Below are positions 25,901 to 33,000 of a stretch of 42,499 bases of DNA, piece after piece (position 1 is the stretch's first letter; each line of letters starts with the position of its first letter). Made by a program: the position numbers and the translations under genes. Under the pieces are notes generated by a model, which saw only the letters and a list, made by a program, of their open reading frames with translations, did no database searches and was not told the DNA's origin. Location: the NCBI GenBank assembly GCA_964460985.1, contig CAYWQX010000017.1, forward strand, positions 1-42,499, given 5' to 3'. The stretch comes from CAZABG01 sp964460985 (lineage in GTDB: Bacteria > Chlamydiota > Chlamydiia > Chlamydiales > Parachlamydiaceae).

Positions 25901-27369
25901 ATCAGGGGACGAAAGAAAGTCTTCAAAAAGAAATCGAGCAGCTTAAATCAGAAAATGAAGATTTAAAAAATGCTAAAGAGGAAGCTGAACGAAAGCATCG
26001 GGTGGTAGAAGCTCAGATCGATCAGTTAAATCGCGAGGTTGAAGATAAAAAGGCTCAGATGGATGAGCTTAACCTGAAACTAATGGATCTTGAATCTCAA
26101 TCGAGTGGATTTTCAGAGTTAAAAGAGCAGAAGGCTCGTCTTGAAAAAGAGCTGGATGAGCTGCAAAAGCAAAACAGCAACTACGAAGAGCTCAAAAAAA
26201 CGATTCAACAAAACACCCTTGATGGTCAAGAAAAAGAGAGCAAATTAAGACAGCTGGAAGAGGATCACGCGGCAAAAACCAAACTGATTGATGATTTGAA
26301 TAGCCGTCTTCAAGAAAATGAAAAAAGGTTTCAATCTACCCAGTCAGAAATCAATGAAGAGATAAACGCTCTTAAAAACAAGATCGAATCTCTTAACCAA
26401 GAGAATGAATCTCTGATTAAAGAAAAAAATCAATTGGAGAATTCGGCCCTTGAGAAATCAACACGATTGGAAGAGCTTGAATCGCATCATGCGCATAATC
26501 AAAATGAAATTGCCGAAATAAGCGATCGTCTTTCCCAAGTTACGCAAGCGAAAGAAATTTCAGAAAAAGAGAGAGAAGAGCGTATCAGTGAGCTCGAGCG
26601 TCAAATTGATACCGAAAAAAGGGCTAATGAAGAGCTCTCGCACAAGCTTGCAGAATACGCTGAGCAACAAGACAAACTCCAAACTCTAGAAAAAGATCAG
26701 GCTGAGCGCCAAAAGACCATAGATCAGCTGAATGATCAGATTAGGCAAGAAAAGGAGGCTAACCAAAAGCTGAAGGAGCTCCAGGACGAGCTGAATCAGC
26801 GGATGAATGAGGCTCGCAGTAAGCATGAAGAGATTTCACGCGAACTTGAACTGATTGCTCAAGCCAAGCAACAAGCGGAAAAAAGAGGTAAAGACCTAGA
26901 AGAGCGATTGAATGACGGGGAAAATCGCTTAAAAAGCCTCATTCAAGAGCTAGAACAAAAAGGCCATGCGATTGGCGATCTTGTTCTTAATCTGGAAAAA
27001 GAAAAAGCCCTTTCAAACTCCCTCTCAAATAAACTCGCTGAAATTGAAGCGAACCATCGTCTTTCTGAACAGGAGAAGGCCAAGGCTCGCAGCCAAGTGC
27101 AAGAGCAGAATCAGAAATTAGAGGCCTTAAAAGTGGAGTATCTAACAACCTCGTCTCAAATTGCCGACCTCAAAAATCTCCTTGAACAAGAGAGAAAGGA
27201 TAATGAACAGCTGCGTCAATTGAAAAAAGAACTTTTACAAAAAGTCCAGGCTAAAGAAAATCATTCTATCGAGCTAGAAGAGCTGACAGCGAAAGTTGAA
27301 GCTTTATCGGATGAGAGAGATTTTTTAAAACAAAAAATTGAACAGCTGTTAAAAAAACTAGATAATTAA
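22987..27369 (+). CDS. Giant membrane-anchored coiled-coil protein (1460 aa)
   Basis: A basic N terminus (KKRRQRRN, residues 12-19), one TM segment (about 20-38, AVALSVGTCLLMGIVGFELI), then an almost unbroken coiled coil to residue 1460, very rich in Glu, Gln, Lys and Leu with hardly any Pro, Gly or Trp. The topology suggests a single-pass inner-membrane protein with a long extracytoplasmic rod, or a secreted protein. Residues 707-1134 are two 214-residue copies of the same unit. Resemblance to golgins, myosins and SMC proteins is compositional. No recognised enzymatic domain. Possible roles are envelope scaffolding or host interaction. Confidence 0.85.
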   Translation: MSKHLDSSEHSKKRRQRRNAVALSVGTCLLMGIVGFELIRHGDETAAQNLKSRELILPDPKEARYQKDLSELESRLYDMKRLLFVKDSALENNRLQTIREKLRDKDSLVSSLEDQNRILNLEIEKERHKLQELEKTLSTLLDTVELHKGTKEQGQEKLYRQLDEVKFAHAQELDKLERELAKAQDREELLRQELHTRLEEIDHLEVQKNQSIAQLREQINEARAELKNTSEREKLLSEEKVQLTQRIEDIQENLKLHEQGGQEQAALIKDLQERHESELSQLKSKLESAQLELEAQIAKSQLQSEKISDLEDSLKNLIVRTSEQELHLQQALKQKEEEAKEYEVKLASLHEELSYRKNIAYASEDEVSTLGQKGADLEEQLQIENALRAKITLEHEALSHKLSQTESIASDSVQTLHSDLEKEKAKAYALEKDLERNILQLASLTQSLEDERSLTQELTGLKEELSQKLAELEQKHHTVLTTTDEIKIAKDISDFNLFSLNQELSNERNQLQALQARLKEQEEEIAKLHAEIENHKDLHENTPPHDLAKLNETLENERQDLAQLQESQRASQEVIQTLTQQLEKERALNQELASLKETYTAQIESAESAHKNTLEEERARHQKLLEEHEARLSLIETLTKEVEALQAKHLEASNSLSVEKERYATLKEEYQFREELINKLSEDLNDVKNLRVELDGTKEELHSKIAALTEDNLKLIKEKAHINSNHDAWILELNRQHDEKTQEIERLKSQLAETDSSHQETREALRHEIEQLKSENEALKEAKEEAERKHSQVEAQIEELNREVEDKKAQMDELTQKLMDLQSQSSGFSELKEQKDRLEKEIGELQKQNSDYEQLKKSIQQNTFDVQEKETQLKQLEEEHAAKNKLIDELKARLEENEKRFDSSQTEINNEIDALKSKIESLNQEKESLVKEKDEIQSHYDNSVLELSRKQDEKTQEIERLKGQLAETDSTHQGTKESLQKEIEQLKSENEDLKNAKEEAERKHRVVEAQIDQLNREVEDKKAQMDELNLKLMDLESQSSGFSELKEQKARLEKELDELQKQNSNYEELKKTIQQNTLDGQEKESKLRQLEEDHAAKTKLIDDLNSRLQENEKRFQSTQSEINEEINALKNKIESLNQENESLIKEKNQLENSALEKSTRLEELESHHAHNQNEIAEISDRLSQVTQAKEISEKEREERISELERQIDTEKRANEELSHKLAEYAEQQDKLQTLEKDQAERQKTIDQLNDQIRQEKEANQKLKELQDELNQRMNEARSKHEEISRELELIAQAKQQAEKRGKDLEERLNDGENRLKSLIQELEQKGHAIGDLVLNLEKEKALSNSLSNKLAEIEANHRLSEQEKAKARSQVQEQNQKLEALKVEYLTTSSQIADLKNLLEQERKDNEQLRQLKKELLQKVQAKENHSIELEELTAKVEALSDERDFLKQKIEQLLKKLDN
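25105..26440 (+). repeat. 642-bp in-frame tandem duplication in the coiled-coil gene
   Basis: Unit 1 is 25105-25746, unit 2 is 25747-26388, and a short third start (SLNQENESLIKEK) begins at 26389. Units share strings such as DEKTQEIERLK and SSGFSELKEQK, with many synonymous and conservative differences, so the duplication is old and has been kept in frame (642 = 3 x 214). Confidence 0.9.
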
Positions 27370-27379
27370 ACTATCTCGT

Positions 27380-27408
27380 TTGACTAACTAGAGTCGCTTC
27401 TATATATT
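27380..27408 (+). promoter_or_regulatory. Sigma-70-type promoter for the lipoprotein pair
   Basis: -35 TTGACT (27380-27385), exactly 17 bp, -10 TATATT (27403-27408). This is the best promoter in the window. It predicts transcription from about 27415, seven bases before the ATG at 27422. Confidence 0.7.
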
Positions 27409-27421
27409 ATTTGTTTATTCT

Positions 27422-28693
27422 ATGAATAAACTAATTATGGGAGCGGCTCTTCTTCTTACAAGCTGCCACCCCATTACAGAAATTCGCGATACGTATGTCT
27501 CTACTTATCAAGGTGGAGATCTTCCCTCGAGCGAATCTAAACTAACTTCGACCATCGAAAAAAAACTGCCTCAGGATAATTACACAAAATCGGGCGACTC
27601 TGTCATGCTTCTCTTAGATCGAGCGCTTTTACGGTTTATTGAAGGGGATACCGATGGATCTATCCACGATTTCAATGTAGCATTAGATGCTCTAGACTAT
27701 TACGGCCAAGACCACCTCATGGATTCAGTAGGTCAGGTTTTATTAGAAGATAGTATAGCTCCCTACACCGGAGACGACTATGAGCAGCTTCTTGCCCGTA
27801 TTTATTTCGCAGCGGTTCTTATTCATAAAGGCGATTATTCAAATGCTTATGCTCTTTTAAGACAGGCAGAAGAGTGGAGTCAGGAGAAGACACGTGAATA
27901 TGCGTCAAACCATGCAACAGAGCATCTAAAAGTCACCGAAAATCCTTTAGGCAAATATCTATTTGCGGCCCTTCTAGAAAAAAAGGGGGACTTAAGCAAC
28001 GCTAAAATTCTCTATCAGGAGGTTGAAACACTCACCTGCAAAGAATTTTTAGCTCCCGATCTGAAGCCCAAAAAACCTGCCGTATTAATCATTACACACA
28101 ACGGAAATGCACCCTATAAATACACTGAATATACCGATGGATCTAAAGTTTCTCTCTTAGCCTTAGAGCTCTTTCTTTGCGGCGCCGGAAAAGATTTTGC
28201 CCTTTCCAGCTTGACCGGCCTGCCGACGCCGGCACTCGCCTACTACCCATTTTCTGATCCGATCTTTATCCCTTACAAAATAAATGGAGCTCCCCTTCTC
28301 TCTAAACCGTTGTTTAGCGTCGATCTTGCCGCTTCCATTGAACTTGAAGGTAAAATGCCGATCATCGCCGCAAGGGCTGCCGCAAGATACATTTTAAGGA
28401 GAGCCTGCGTCATGGAGGCTCAAAGAAAAGATCCTAATGTGGGTGTTTTTGTGGATCTCGGAATGTTGATTGTAAATGCCAGAACTGAAGCTGACACACG
28501 CTCCTGGAGTTTTCTTCCCCGGCAAATTGAACTTGCACGCATAGACCTTGAATCAGGGCGGCATACACTTCAAATTGGCTGCGATCTTTTTCCACTTCAA
28601 CTTAAAGCCTCTGATTTATGTGTCATTCACGTTTTTAATATTCACCCAGGGATTACCAAAGTTTTAATTCCCGACCGTTTTTTAGGAGAATAA
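27422..28693 (+). CDS. COG3014-like outer-membrane lipoprotein
   Basis: 423 residues. A very short signal peptide ends in a lipobox, LLTSC with Cys15 as the lipidation site; residue 16 is His, compatible with outer-membrane sorting. The rest is helical with TPR-like segments (AVLIHKGDYSNAYALLRQAE near 137-156, FAALLEKKGDLSNAKILYQE), followed by a mixed domain with VFVDLGMLIVN and PRQIELARIDLESG. The helical half plus C-terminal sandwich matches my memory of COG3014 proteins, which often neighbour LpoB-family lipoproteins. The LpoB-like gene begins 4 bases downstream. Probable role: envelope or peptidoglycan-synthase regulation. Confidence 0.7.
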   Translation: MNKLIMGAALLLTSCHPITEIRDTYVSTYQGGDLPSSESKLTSTIEKKLPQDNYTKSGDSVMLLLDRALLRFIEGDTDGSIHDFNVALDALDYYGQDHLMDSVGQVLLEDSIAPYTGDDYEQLLARIYFAAVLIHKGDYSNAYALLRQAEEWSQEKTREYASNHATEHLKVTENPLGKYLFAALLEKKGDLSNAKILYQEVETLTCKEFLAPDLKPKKPAVLIITHNGNAPYKYTEYTDGSKVSLLALELFLCGAGKDFALSSLTGLPTPALAYYPFSDPIFIPYKINGAPLLSKPLFSVDLAASIELEGKMPIIAARAAARYILRRACVMEAQRKDPNVGVFVDLGMLIVNARTEADTRSWSFLPRQIELARIDLESGRHTLQIGCDLFPLQLKASDLCVIHVFNIHPGITKVLIPDRFLGE

Positions 28694-28696
28694 TCT

Positions 28697-29302
28697 ATGC
28701 ATAAAATAGCCTGCCTTGCTTTAACCGCTCTTGCTTTAAGCAGCTGCTGTTACAGACATGTAAGAGTTGCTCAAGATGTCACCCCTGGAAATAATACCTG
28801 CGGTGAGAAATTTGATTGGCGCTATGGAGCCACAGATATTCGCGTTCAAACCTGTAAAGTGACCCAGACTCTCATGGATCGATGGGTCATAAGAGCAGGC
28901 TCTCTTTGCCAGGGAGAAAAACCGCGTATTATCATTACAGAGATTGACAATCGGACAGACTGCTACATTTCAACAGATATGATTCGTGATATCTTTGAAG
29001 GAGTAGCTGTCGATGATGGACGGTTTACGGTGCTGGTAGGAGATCAGCAAGATGAGCTCGAGCTTGATTCCGTTGGAGCCAAAATCGTCACTCATCCCAA
29101 ATATAACGACCAGACCAGAATAAGATTCGGCAATGTGACAGCCCCTCAGTTTCTTGCAAAAGTTAGAATCACAAAATCTAAAACTGCTCAGCCTCGGTAT
29201 GAGCTCGAAGATTATAGAATGCAGATCACTCTTTATGATATCGAGACACAGGAGATTGTGGACTCTGCCTGGGATGTCCTGCAGAAAAAAGTATTTAGAT
29301 AA
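28697..29302 (+). CDS. LpoB-family lipoprotein (penicillin-binding-protein activator-like)
   Basis: 201 residues. Signal peptide with lipobox ALSSC (Cys17). The fold signature is visible as PRIIITEIDNRTDCYISTDM, then IRDIFEGVAVDDGRFTVLVG and the late strand AQ-type FLAKVRITKS and YRMQITLYDIETQEIVDSAW, as in the LpoB/YcfM family, whose E. coli member activates PBP1b. Good AGGAG site. It follows the COG3014-like gene by 4 bases, so one operon. An LpoB-like factor in a lineage with little peptidoglycan is noteworthy. Confidence 0.75.
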   Translation: MHKIACLALTALALSSCCYRHVRVAQDVTPGNNTCGEKFDWRYGATDIRVQTCKVTQTLMDRWVIRAGSLCQGEKPRIIITEIDNRTDCYISTDMIRDIFEGVAVDDGRFTVLVGDQQDELELDSVGAKIVTHPKYNDQTRIRFGNVTAPQFLAKVRITKSKTAQPRYELEDYRMQITLYDIETQEIVDSAWDVLQKKVFR

Positions 29303-29320
29303 AAGTCCGAAGCTTTCTCA

Positions 29321-29362
29321 CCCATACCCGACTTTAGATGATAGAAAATCAGCGGGTATGGG
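29321..29362. terminator. Hairpin after the lipoprotein operon
   Basis: Perfect 10-bp arms CCCATACCCG (29321-29330) and CGGGTATGGG (29353-29362) with a 22-base loop, 18 bases after the LpoB-like stop. No T-run follows. Possible terminator or mRNA 3'-end structure; the long loop lowers confidence. Confidence 0.45.
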
Positions 29363-29437
29363 ACTTGCAAGGGAAGAAGAAAAAAATCCATTAGCATAAT
29401 TTTCGATCACCCCTTATGGTAAATCTGGAGGTGTTCG

Positions 29438-30517
29438 ATGTCAGTCTCTACTCTTCAGATAGCACAGCATAACTACCAAAAAGCCCAACTCAAGGTAGAA
29501 AATACCTGGGATAATTTGTGGGCTTCTATATCGGATCCTCAACCGGACAATAAGAAAAAAATTAGCCGGGAGCTTGAACTCTTGCAACAGGCGCTTGCTA
29601 ATGCAGAAAGATCTCACCAAAACATTATTGAAAGACCTAAACAGACCCCCTGGTATTTAGGAAAAACCTTTTCTTTCATTCTTTTAGGAACATCCCTTTT
29701 AACAGTGATTGTTTCAGCGATTGTAAATAGCGTGGACGCTAAAGTTCAAAATAACCCCGATATGAATTGTGTAAGACCCACATGGCTTTTAGTGGTTTTA
29801 TGGGTATTGAGTGGAATTGTAAGCCTTCTCACGGTGGTTCAAGGTTTCCAAGCTTATTTTAAAAATCAAAACAAAAAAGCCTATAAACAGCATCTGGAAT
29901 TGGAAAAGAAAAACCAAGGGCACATCAAAGAAGTCAACCAACTGCTCGTTAAATTTATCGGATGCACAGCGGACAAAAAAGAGCTTCAAGATTTATATAT
30001 AAAAGGGATCGTCGCCGAGTTGAAACAACTTCCATCCAATTATAGCGACCATCATCCGGAAATCCATGACATCTTACTCTACCTTATCAATCTCACTCCG
30101 GAAGGAAGCGATTCAAGATTGCTAATTAGCAGCCTAAAAAATGCCTACCACAGAAAAAGAAGTACCTCCCTTCCGGCGCTTCCGCCTACTGGCCCCTCCC
30201 CAGATGTTATAGACGAGAACGCAAAAGAAAAAGACAAAGACCCCAAACAAAAAGCAAGAATAGAGCCGATTGCTCCTCCCCACTTCTTAAAAACTTCCGG
30301 TACCGATAAAGCGAGCCGTTTTAGATTCGAGTCGTTTGAAGCTTTGGAAGGCAATTCTGAAGCTGAGAAGATCTGGCAAGAGCTCTCTGAAAAATTCGGA
30401 GTGGACTTAGCCCTCCTTCGGATAAATGGAGAAGCTTTTGTAAGAAAACGCCCTCCCTTGCTAGGCAACAAAAAATCTCCCAGGGATGAATTAGTCATCG
30501 AGATCAAGCCAACCTAA
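29438..30517 (+). CDS. Inc-like membrane protein with paired TM segments (359 aa)
   Basis: Two hydrophobic segments lie close together (about 76-97, FSFILLGTSLLTVIVSAIV, and 115-137, TWLLVVLWVLSGIVSLLTVV), preceded by an amphipathic helix (8-66) and followed by a coiled segment and a Pro-rich stretch (near 245-280). A bilobed hydrophobic domain with cytosolic flanks is the hallmark architecture of chlamydial inclusion membrane proteins, although the 17-residue loop is also compatible with an ordinary two-TM protein. Good GGAGG site. TAATG overlap with the next small gene. No sequence family recognised. Confidence 0.6.
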   Translation: MSVSTLQIAQHNYQKAQLKVENTWDNLWASISDPQPDNKKKISRELELLQQALANAERSHQNIIERPKQTPWYLGKTFSFILLGTSLLTVIVSAIVNSVDAKVQNNPDMNCVRPTWLLVVLWVLSGIVSLLTVVQGFQAYFKNQNKKAYKQHLELEKKNQGHIKEVNQLLVKFIGCTADKKELQDLYIKGIVAELKQLPSNYSDHHPEIHDILLYLINLTPEGSDSRLLISSLKNAYHRKRSTSLPALPPTGPSPDVIDENAKEKDKDPKQKARIEPIAPPHFLKTSGTDKASRFRFESFEALEGNSEAEKIWQELSEKFGVDLALLRINGEAFVRKRPPLLGNKKSPRDELVIEIKPT

Positions 30518-30795
30518 TGTCTTCACCTCCTGCTTTACTTGGAATTTCGACAGCTGTTTTTTTGGGATATGCCTATTTTGCAAGAACAGTGTGTGTCCAC
30601 TCACGCGTTCAGTTATCCGAACAAGAGCGTAAATATAAACAAATCACCGACCGTTTTTTTAAAGGGCAGTCTATTCCAAAAACTATGCGTGAGATGGAAG
30701 AAAACGAAAAAAAATTAAAGCAGCTTCGTCAGGATGTAGATGATTGTAAATCGATTCATTTTATCTATGATTTTTTTAAACAGAGAAAAAATTGA
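30517..30795 (+). CDS. Small membrane protein (92 aa)
   Basis: One N-terminal hydrophobic segment (residues 6-22, ALLGISTAVFLGYAYFA) then a charged helix (33-80) ending DCKSIHFIYDFFKQRKN. Start overlaps the previous stop as TAATG, supporting real translation. Shares length, N-terminal TM and a Cys/Phe-rich end with the next gene, so the two may be diverged paralogues. Unknown function. Confidence 0.6.
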   Translation: MSSPPALLGISTAVFLGYAYFARTVCVHSRVQLSEQERKYKQITDRFFKGQSIPKTMREMEENEKKLKQLRQDVDDCKSIHFIYDFFKQRKN

Positions 30796-30842
30796 ACCAC
30801 ACAACATCAAAATTAACTCATCTTTAAGTCTAAGGAGGATTT

Positions 30843-31112
30843 ATGACTTTTCGTAATGCAGCTATCCTAGCCGGGGGCGCCTTAGTCCCTTGTGTTGTAT
30901 GGCAGGCTTATGCCATTTGCAAGGAGACAAGAGAGTTTTTAGCCGATGCAAGACAAAGGGAAAAAAGGTTAAATTTCCCCTCAAGGCCAATCTATAATTA
31001 TTCTTATAATGAGATTCACGACAGGGAAATCATTCGAAAGGAAATCGAAGATCTTACCGAGACTGAAAGAAAATGTAATTTTTTCAAAAACTATTTTTCT
31101 TCAAAAACCTAA
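30843..31112 (+). CDS. Small membrane protein (89 aa)
   Basis: N-terminal hydrophobic segment (6-25, AAILAGGALVPCVVWQAYAI), then a basic and acidic helix ending CNFFKNYFSSKT. A very strong AAGGAGG site precedes the ATG, which argues that this is a genuine expressed gene. Layout resembles the 92-residue neighbour. No family recognised. Confidence 0.6.
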   Translation: MTFRNAAILAGGALVPCVVWQAYAICKETREFLADARQREKRLNFPSRPIYNYSYNEIHDREIIRKEIEDLTETERKCNFFKNYFSSKT

Positions 31113-31132
31113 TTTAGTTTATACTATTATCT

Positions 31133-32161
31133 ATGTTCAAATTAGGTAATAGTGTAATAAAAATTGTTTTAAGTCCCCCAAAAACAGAAATAAGAAAGCT
31201 TCCTAAAGGAAATTTTCAAATTACACGGATGGAAGGGGTTCAAGCTTTTCATAAAAATATTGAAGCCTCCTTCCTAGAGACTTGGTTCAAGGAAAATTTT
31301 AAACCTCCCTTCAAGCAAGCGCAAGTATTTACCGAAGAGGCCGATTTTCATCTTCTCCTCAATAAAAAAGGAGAGATGAAAATACTAAAAAAGAAAGCAA
31401 CCCTAACAGATCATCCGCTCGAGCACAACCGCAAAAAGAACTACGCGCTCGAAGATACTGTTTTAGCTAAGCTTGGCATCTCCTCCGACAAAAGAAAGCA
31501 AATCGAAAAATTTATCGAGCTTTGTAGAGATACCCTCGAAAATCTTCCCGATTTCTTTCATATCGTAGACTTTGGTTGCGGCAAGGCCTATTTAACGTTT
31601 GCCTTATATGCCTATCTTGAGAAGAGGGGTTATCGATTTGAGATGGCAGGGATCGATCTAAAAGCAAAAGTGATGGAAGATTCAAGAGCGCGTGCAAAAG
31701 AATTAGGATTTTCTCATCTTCACTTTTTTGAAGAGGACATCTTGGCTTACAAAGGACCTGTAGATTTATCCCTCTCCCTTCACGCCTGCGATATTGCGAC
31801 CGATATTGCCCTTGCAAAATCGATTTTATCCAAAGCTAAGGTTATTCTTGCCGCTCCCTGCTGCCAGCACGAGTTTGCGAAGCAAATTGAATCAATCGAT
31901 TTTAATCCCCTCTTAAAACATGGCCTTTTAAAAGAGCGGTTTTGCTCTTTATTAACCGATACCTTTAGAGGTCTTTGCCTCGAAAGCTATGGCTATCATG
32001 TCCAAATGATAGAATTTATTGATTCCACTCATACCCCCAAAAATCTGCTCATCCGGGCGGTTTACAAGCCTCATCCTCAAAAAATGAAAGAGGCCCGTCA
32101 AAAAATGGATGAGATGGTGAAAATGTACAATCTAAAACCTTACCTATTAAGTTTATTATGA
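31133..32161 (+). CDS. METTL25/RRNAD1-type SAM-dependent methyltransferase
   Basis: 342 residues. An N-terminal domain of about 100 residues is followed by a Rossmann methyltransferase: motif I HIVDFGCGKAYLTFAL (143-158), FEMAGIDLKAKV as the ribose strand, LSLHACDIATD and the diagnostic AAPCCQHEF (near 240), characteristic of the methyltransferase family that includes eukaryotic METTL25 and many bacterial relatives. Target probably RNA or protein, unknown. Overlaps the next gene by ATGA. A -10-like TATACT (31120-31125) sits so close to the ATG that a leaderless transcript is possible; no ribosome site is visible. Confidence 0.82.
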   Translation: MFKLGNSVIKIVLSPPKTEIRKLPKGNFQITRMEGVQAFHKNIEASFLETWFKENFKPPFKQAQVFTEEADFHLLLNKKGEMKILKKKATLTDHPLEHNRKKNYALEDTVLAKLGISSDKRKQIEKFIELCRDTLENLPDFFHIVDFGCGKAYLTFALYAYLEKRGYRFEMAGIDLKAKVMEDSRARAKELGFSHLHFFEEDILAYKGPVDLSLSLHACDIATDIALAKSILSKAKVILAAPCCQHEFAKQIESIDFNPLLKHGLLKERFCSLLTDTFRGLCLESYGYHVQMIEFIDSTHTPKNLLIRAVYKPHPQKMKEARQKMDEMVKMYNLKPYLLSLL

Positions 32162-33000
32162 AAATAACTCAAAACAATTTGGATCACCTTGATCTTTTGG
32201 GAGTTTTTGAAAGAATTCCCGTTTTAAGCACAGTCAGCAGCATAGCGCTCCTTATTTTAAAAATTGTTCCAACCTCCGAAAAATTTCAACGCACTTTCAC
32301 AGCTAAAGTCATTGATCAAGTCCCTATCTCAAGATGTCTACTTTTACTGGTTCCTCTGATTGGTAATCTCATCAATTTATTGATTGACTCCGCAAGAGAT
32401 GAAAATGATCTAATCATCGAAAATTATTTAGCCAGTAACAGGCTCGATCTCGCGGAGCCTTTAATCATCGAAGAGTTAAGATTCCATAATAAAAAACCCC
32501 TTAAAAAACTCGCTGTCTATCAAATTGAAAAAAAATATTACGCTGCGGCAGATCTAACATTAAAAATACTTGGCTTTGAGAAGCATTTGGAAAACTATCT
32601 GAGTGGAGAGGATACAGCCCTGTATGACCTAGGTGTTGTTTTAAACCATCTTCCTTATATCCAAGCGATGGCCGACAAAAACATGCCTCTTGCCTGCTGG
32701 GAAATGGGCTTGCACCTTGAAAAATCGGATCAAAAAAAGGCTTTAGCGTATTTCCATAAGGGAGCTGCTGGAGTGATTGGAACCTATGGAGTTGCCATGT
32801 GCCAGTATAAAATAGGAATGATGGAAAATAATGTGGCCTATTTATGGAAAGCGGCCAAAAGTTATAATTTGGACGCCATTATGGAACTCGAAAAAACACA
32901 TCCCGGTCACAGCAAATTAAAAAAGCTCAAAAAAACTAAGCTAACCACAAAATCGATACTTTTTGGACCGAAATGTCTGATTTCCGGGGAGGAATCGTGA
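32158..33000 (+). CDS. Membrane protein with Sel1/TPR-like region (280 aa)
   Basis: Two hydrophobic stretches near the N terminus (about 22-38, and 57-76, SRCLLLLVPLIGNLINLLID) precede helical repeats resembling Sel1 units (PLACWEMGLHLEKSDQKKAL, near 180-199). The RCLLLLVPLIGNLI string is of a type I associate with chlamydial membrane proteins of unknown function. Starts by ATGA overlap with the methyltransferase and its last 65 bases overlap the convergent ATPase gene. Confidence 0.65.
   Translation: MKITQNNLDHLDLLGVFERIPVLSTVSSIALLILKIVPTSEKFQRTFTAKVIDQVPISRCLLLLVPLIGNLINLLIDSARDENDLIIENYLASNRLDLAEPLIIEELRFHNKKPLKKLAVYQIEKKYYAAADLTLKILGFEKHLENYLSGEDTALYDLGVVLNHLPYIQAMADKNMPLACWEMGLHLEKSDQKKALAYFHKGAAGVIGTYGVAMCQYKIGMMENNVAYLWKAAKSYNLDAIMELEKTHPGHSKLKKLKKTKLTTKSILFGPKCLISGEES

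Noticed and set aside
25105..26388. Assembly-type duplication in the coiled-coil gene
   Set aside because: The two 642-bp units differ at many synonymous and nonsynonymous sites and remain in frame, so the duplication is genuine and old.
22987..27369. SMC or Rad50-like ATPase
   Set aside because: No Walker motifs or hinge domain; an N-terminal TM segment is present instead.
29154..29399. 81-residue plus-strand frame over the end of the LpoB-like gene
   Set aside because: Overlaps a well-supported lipoprotein gene in another frame; no ribosome site; the non-overlapping part is the hairpin region.
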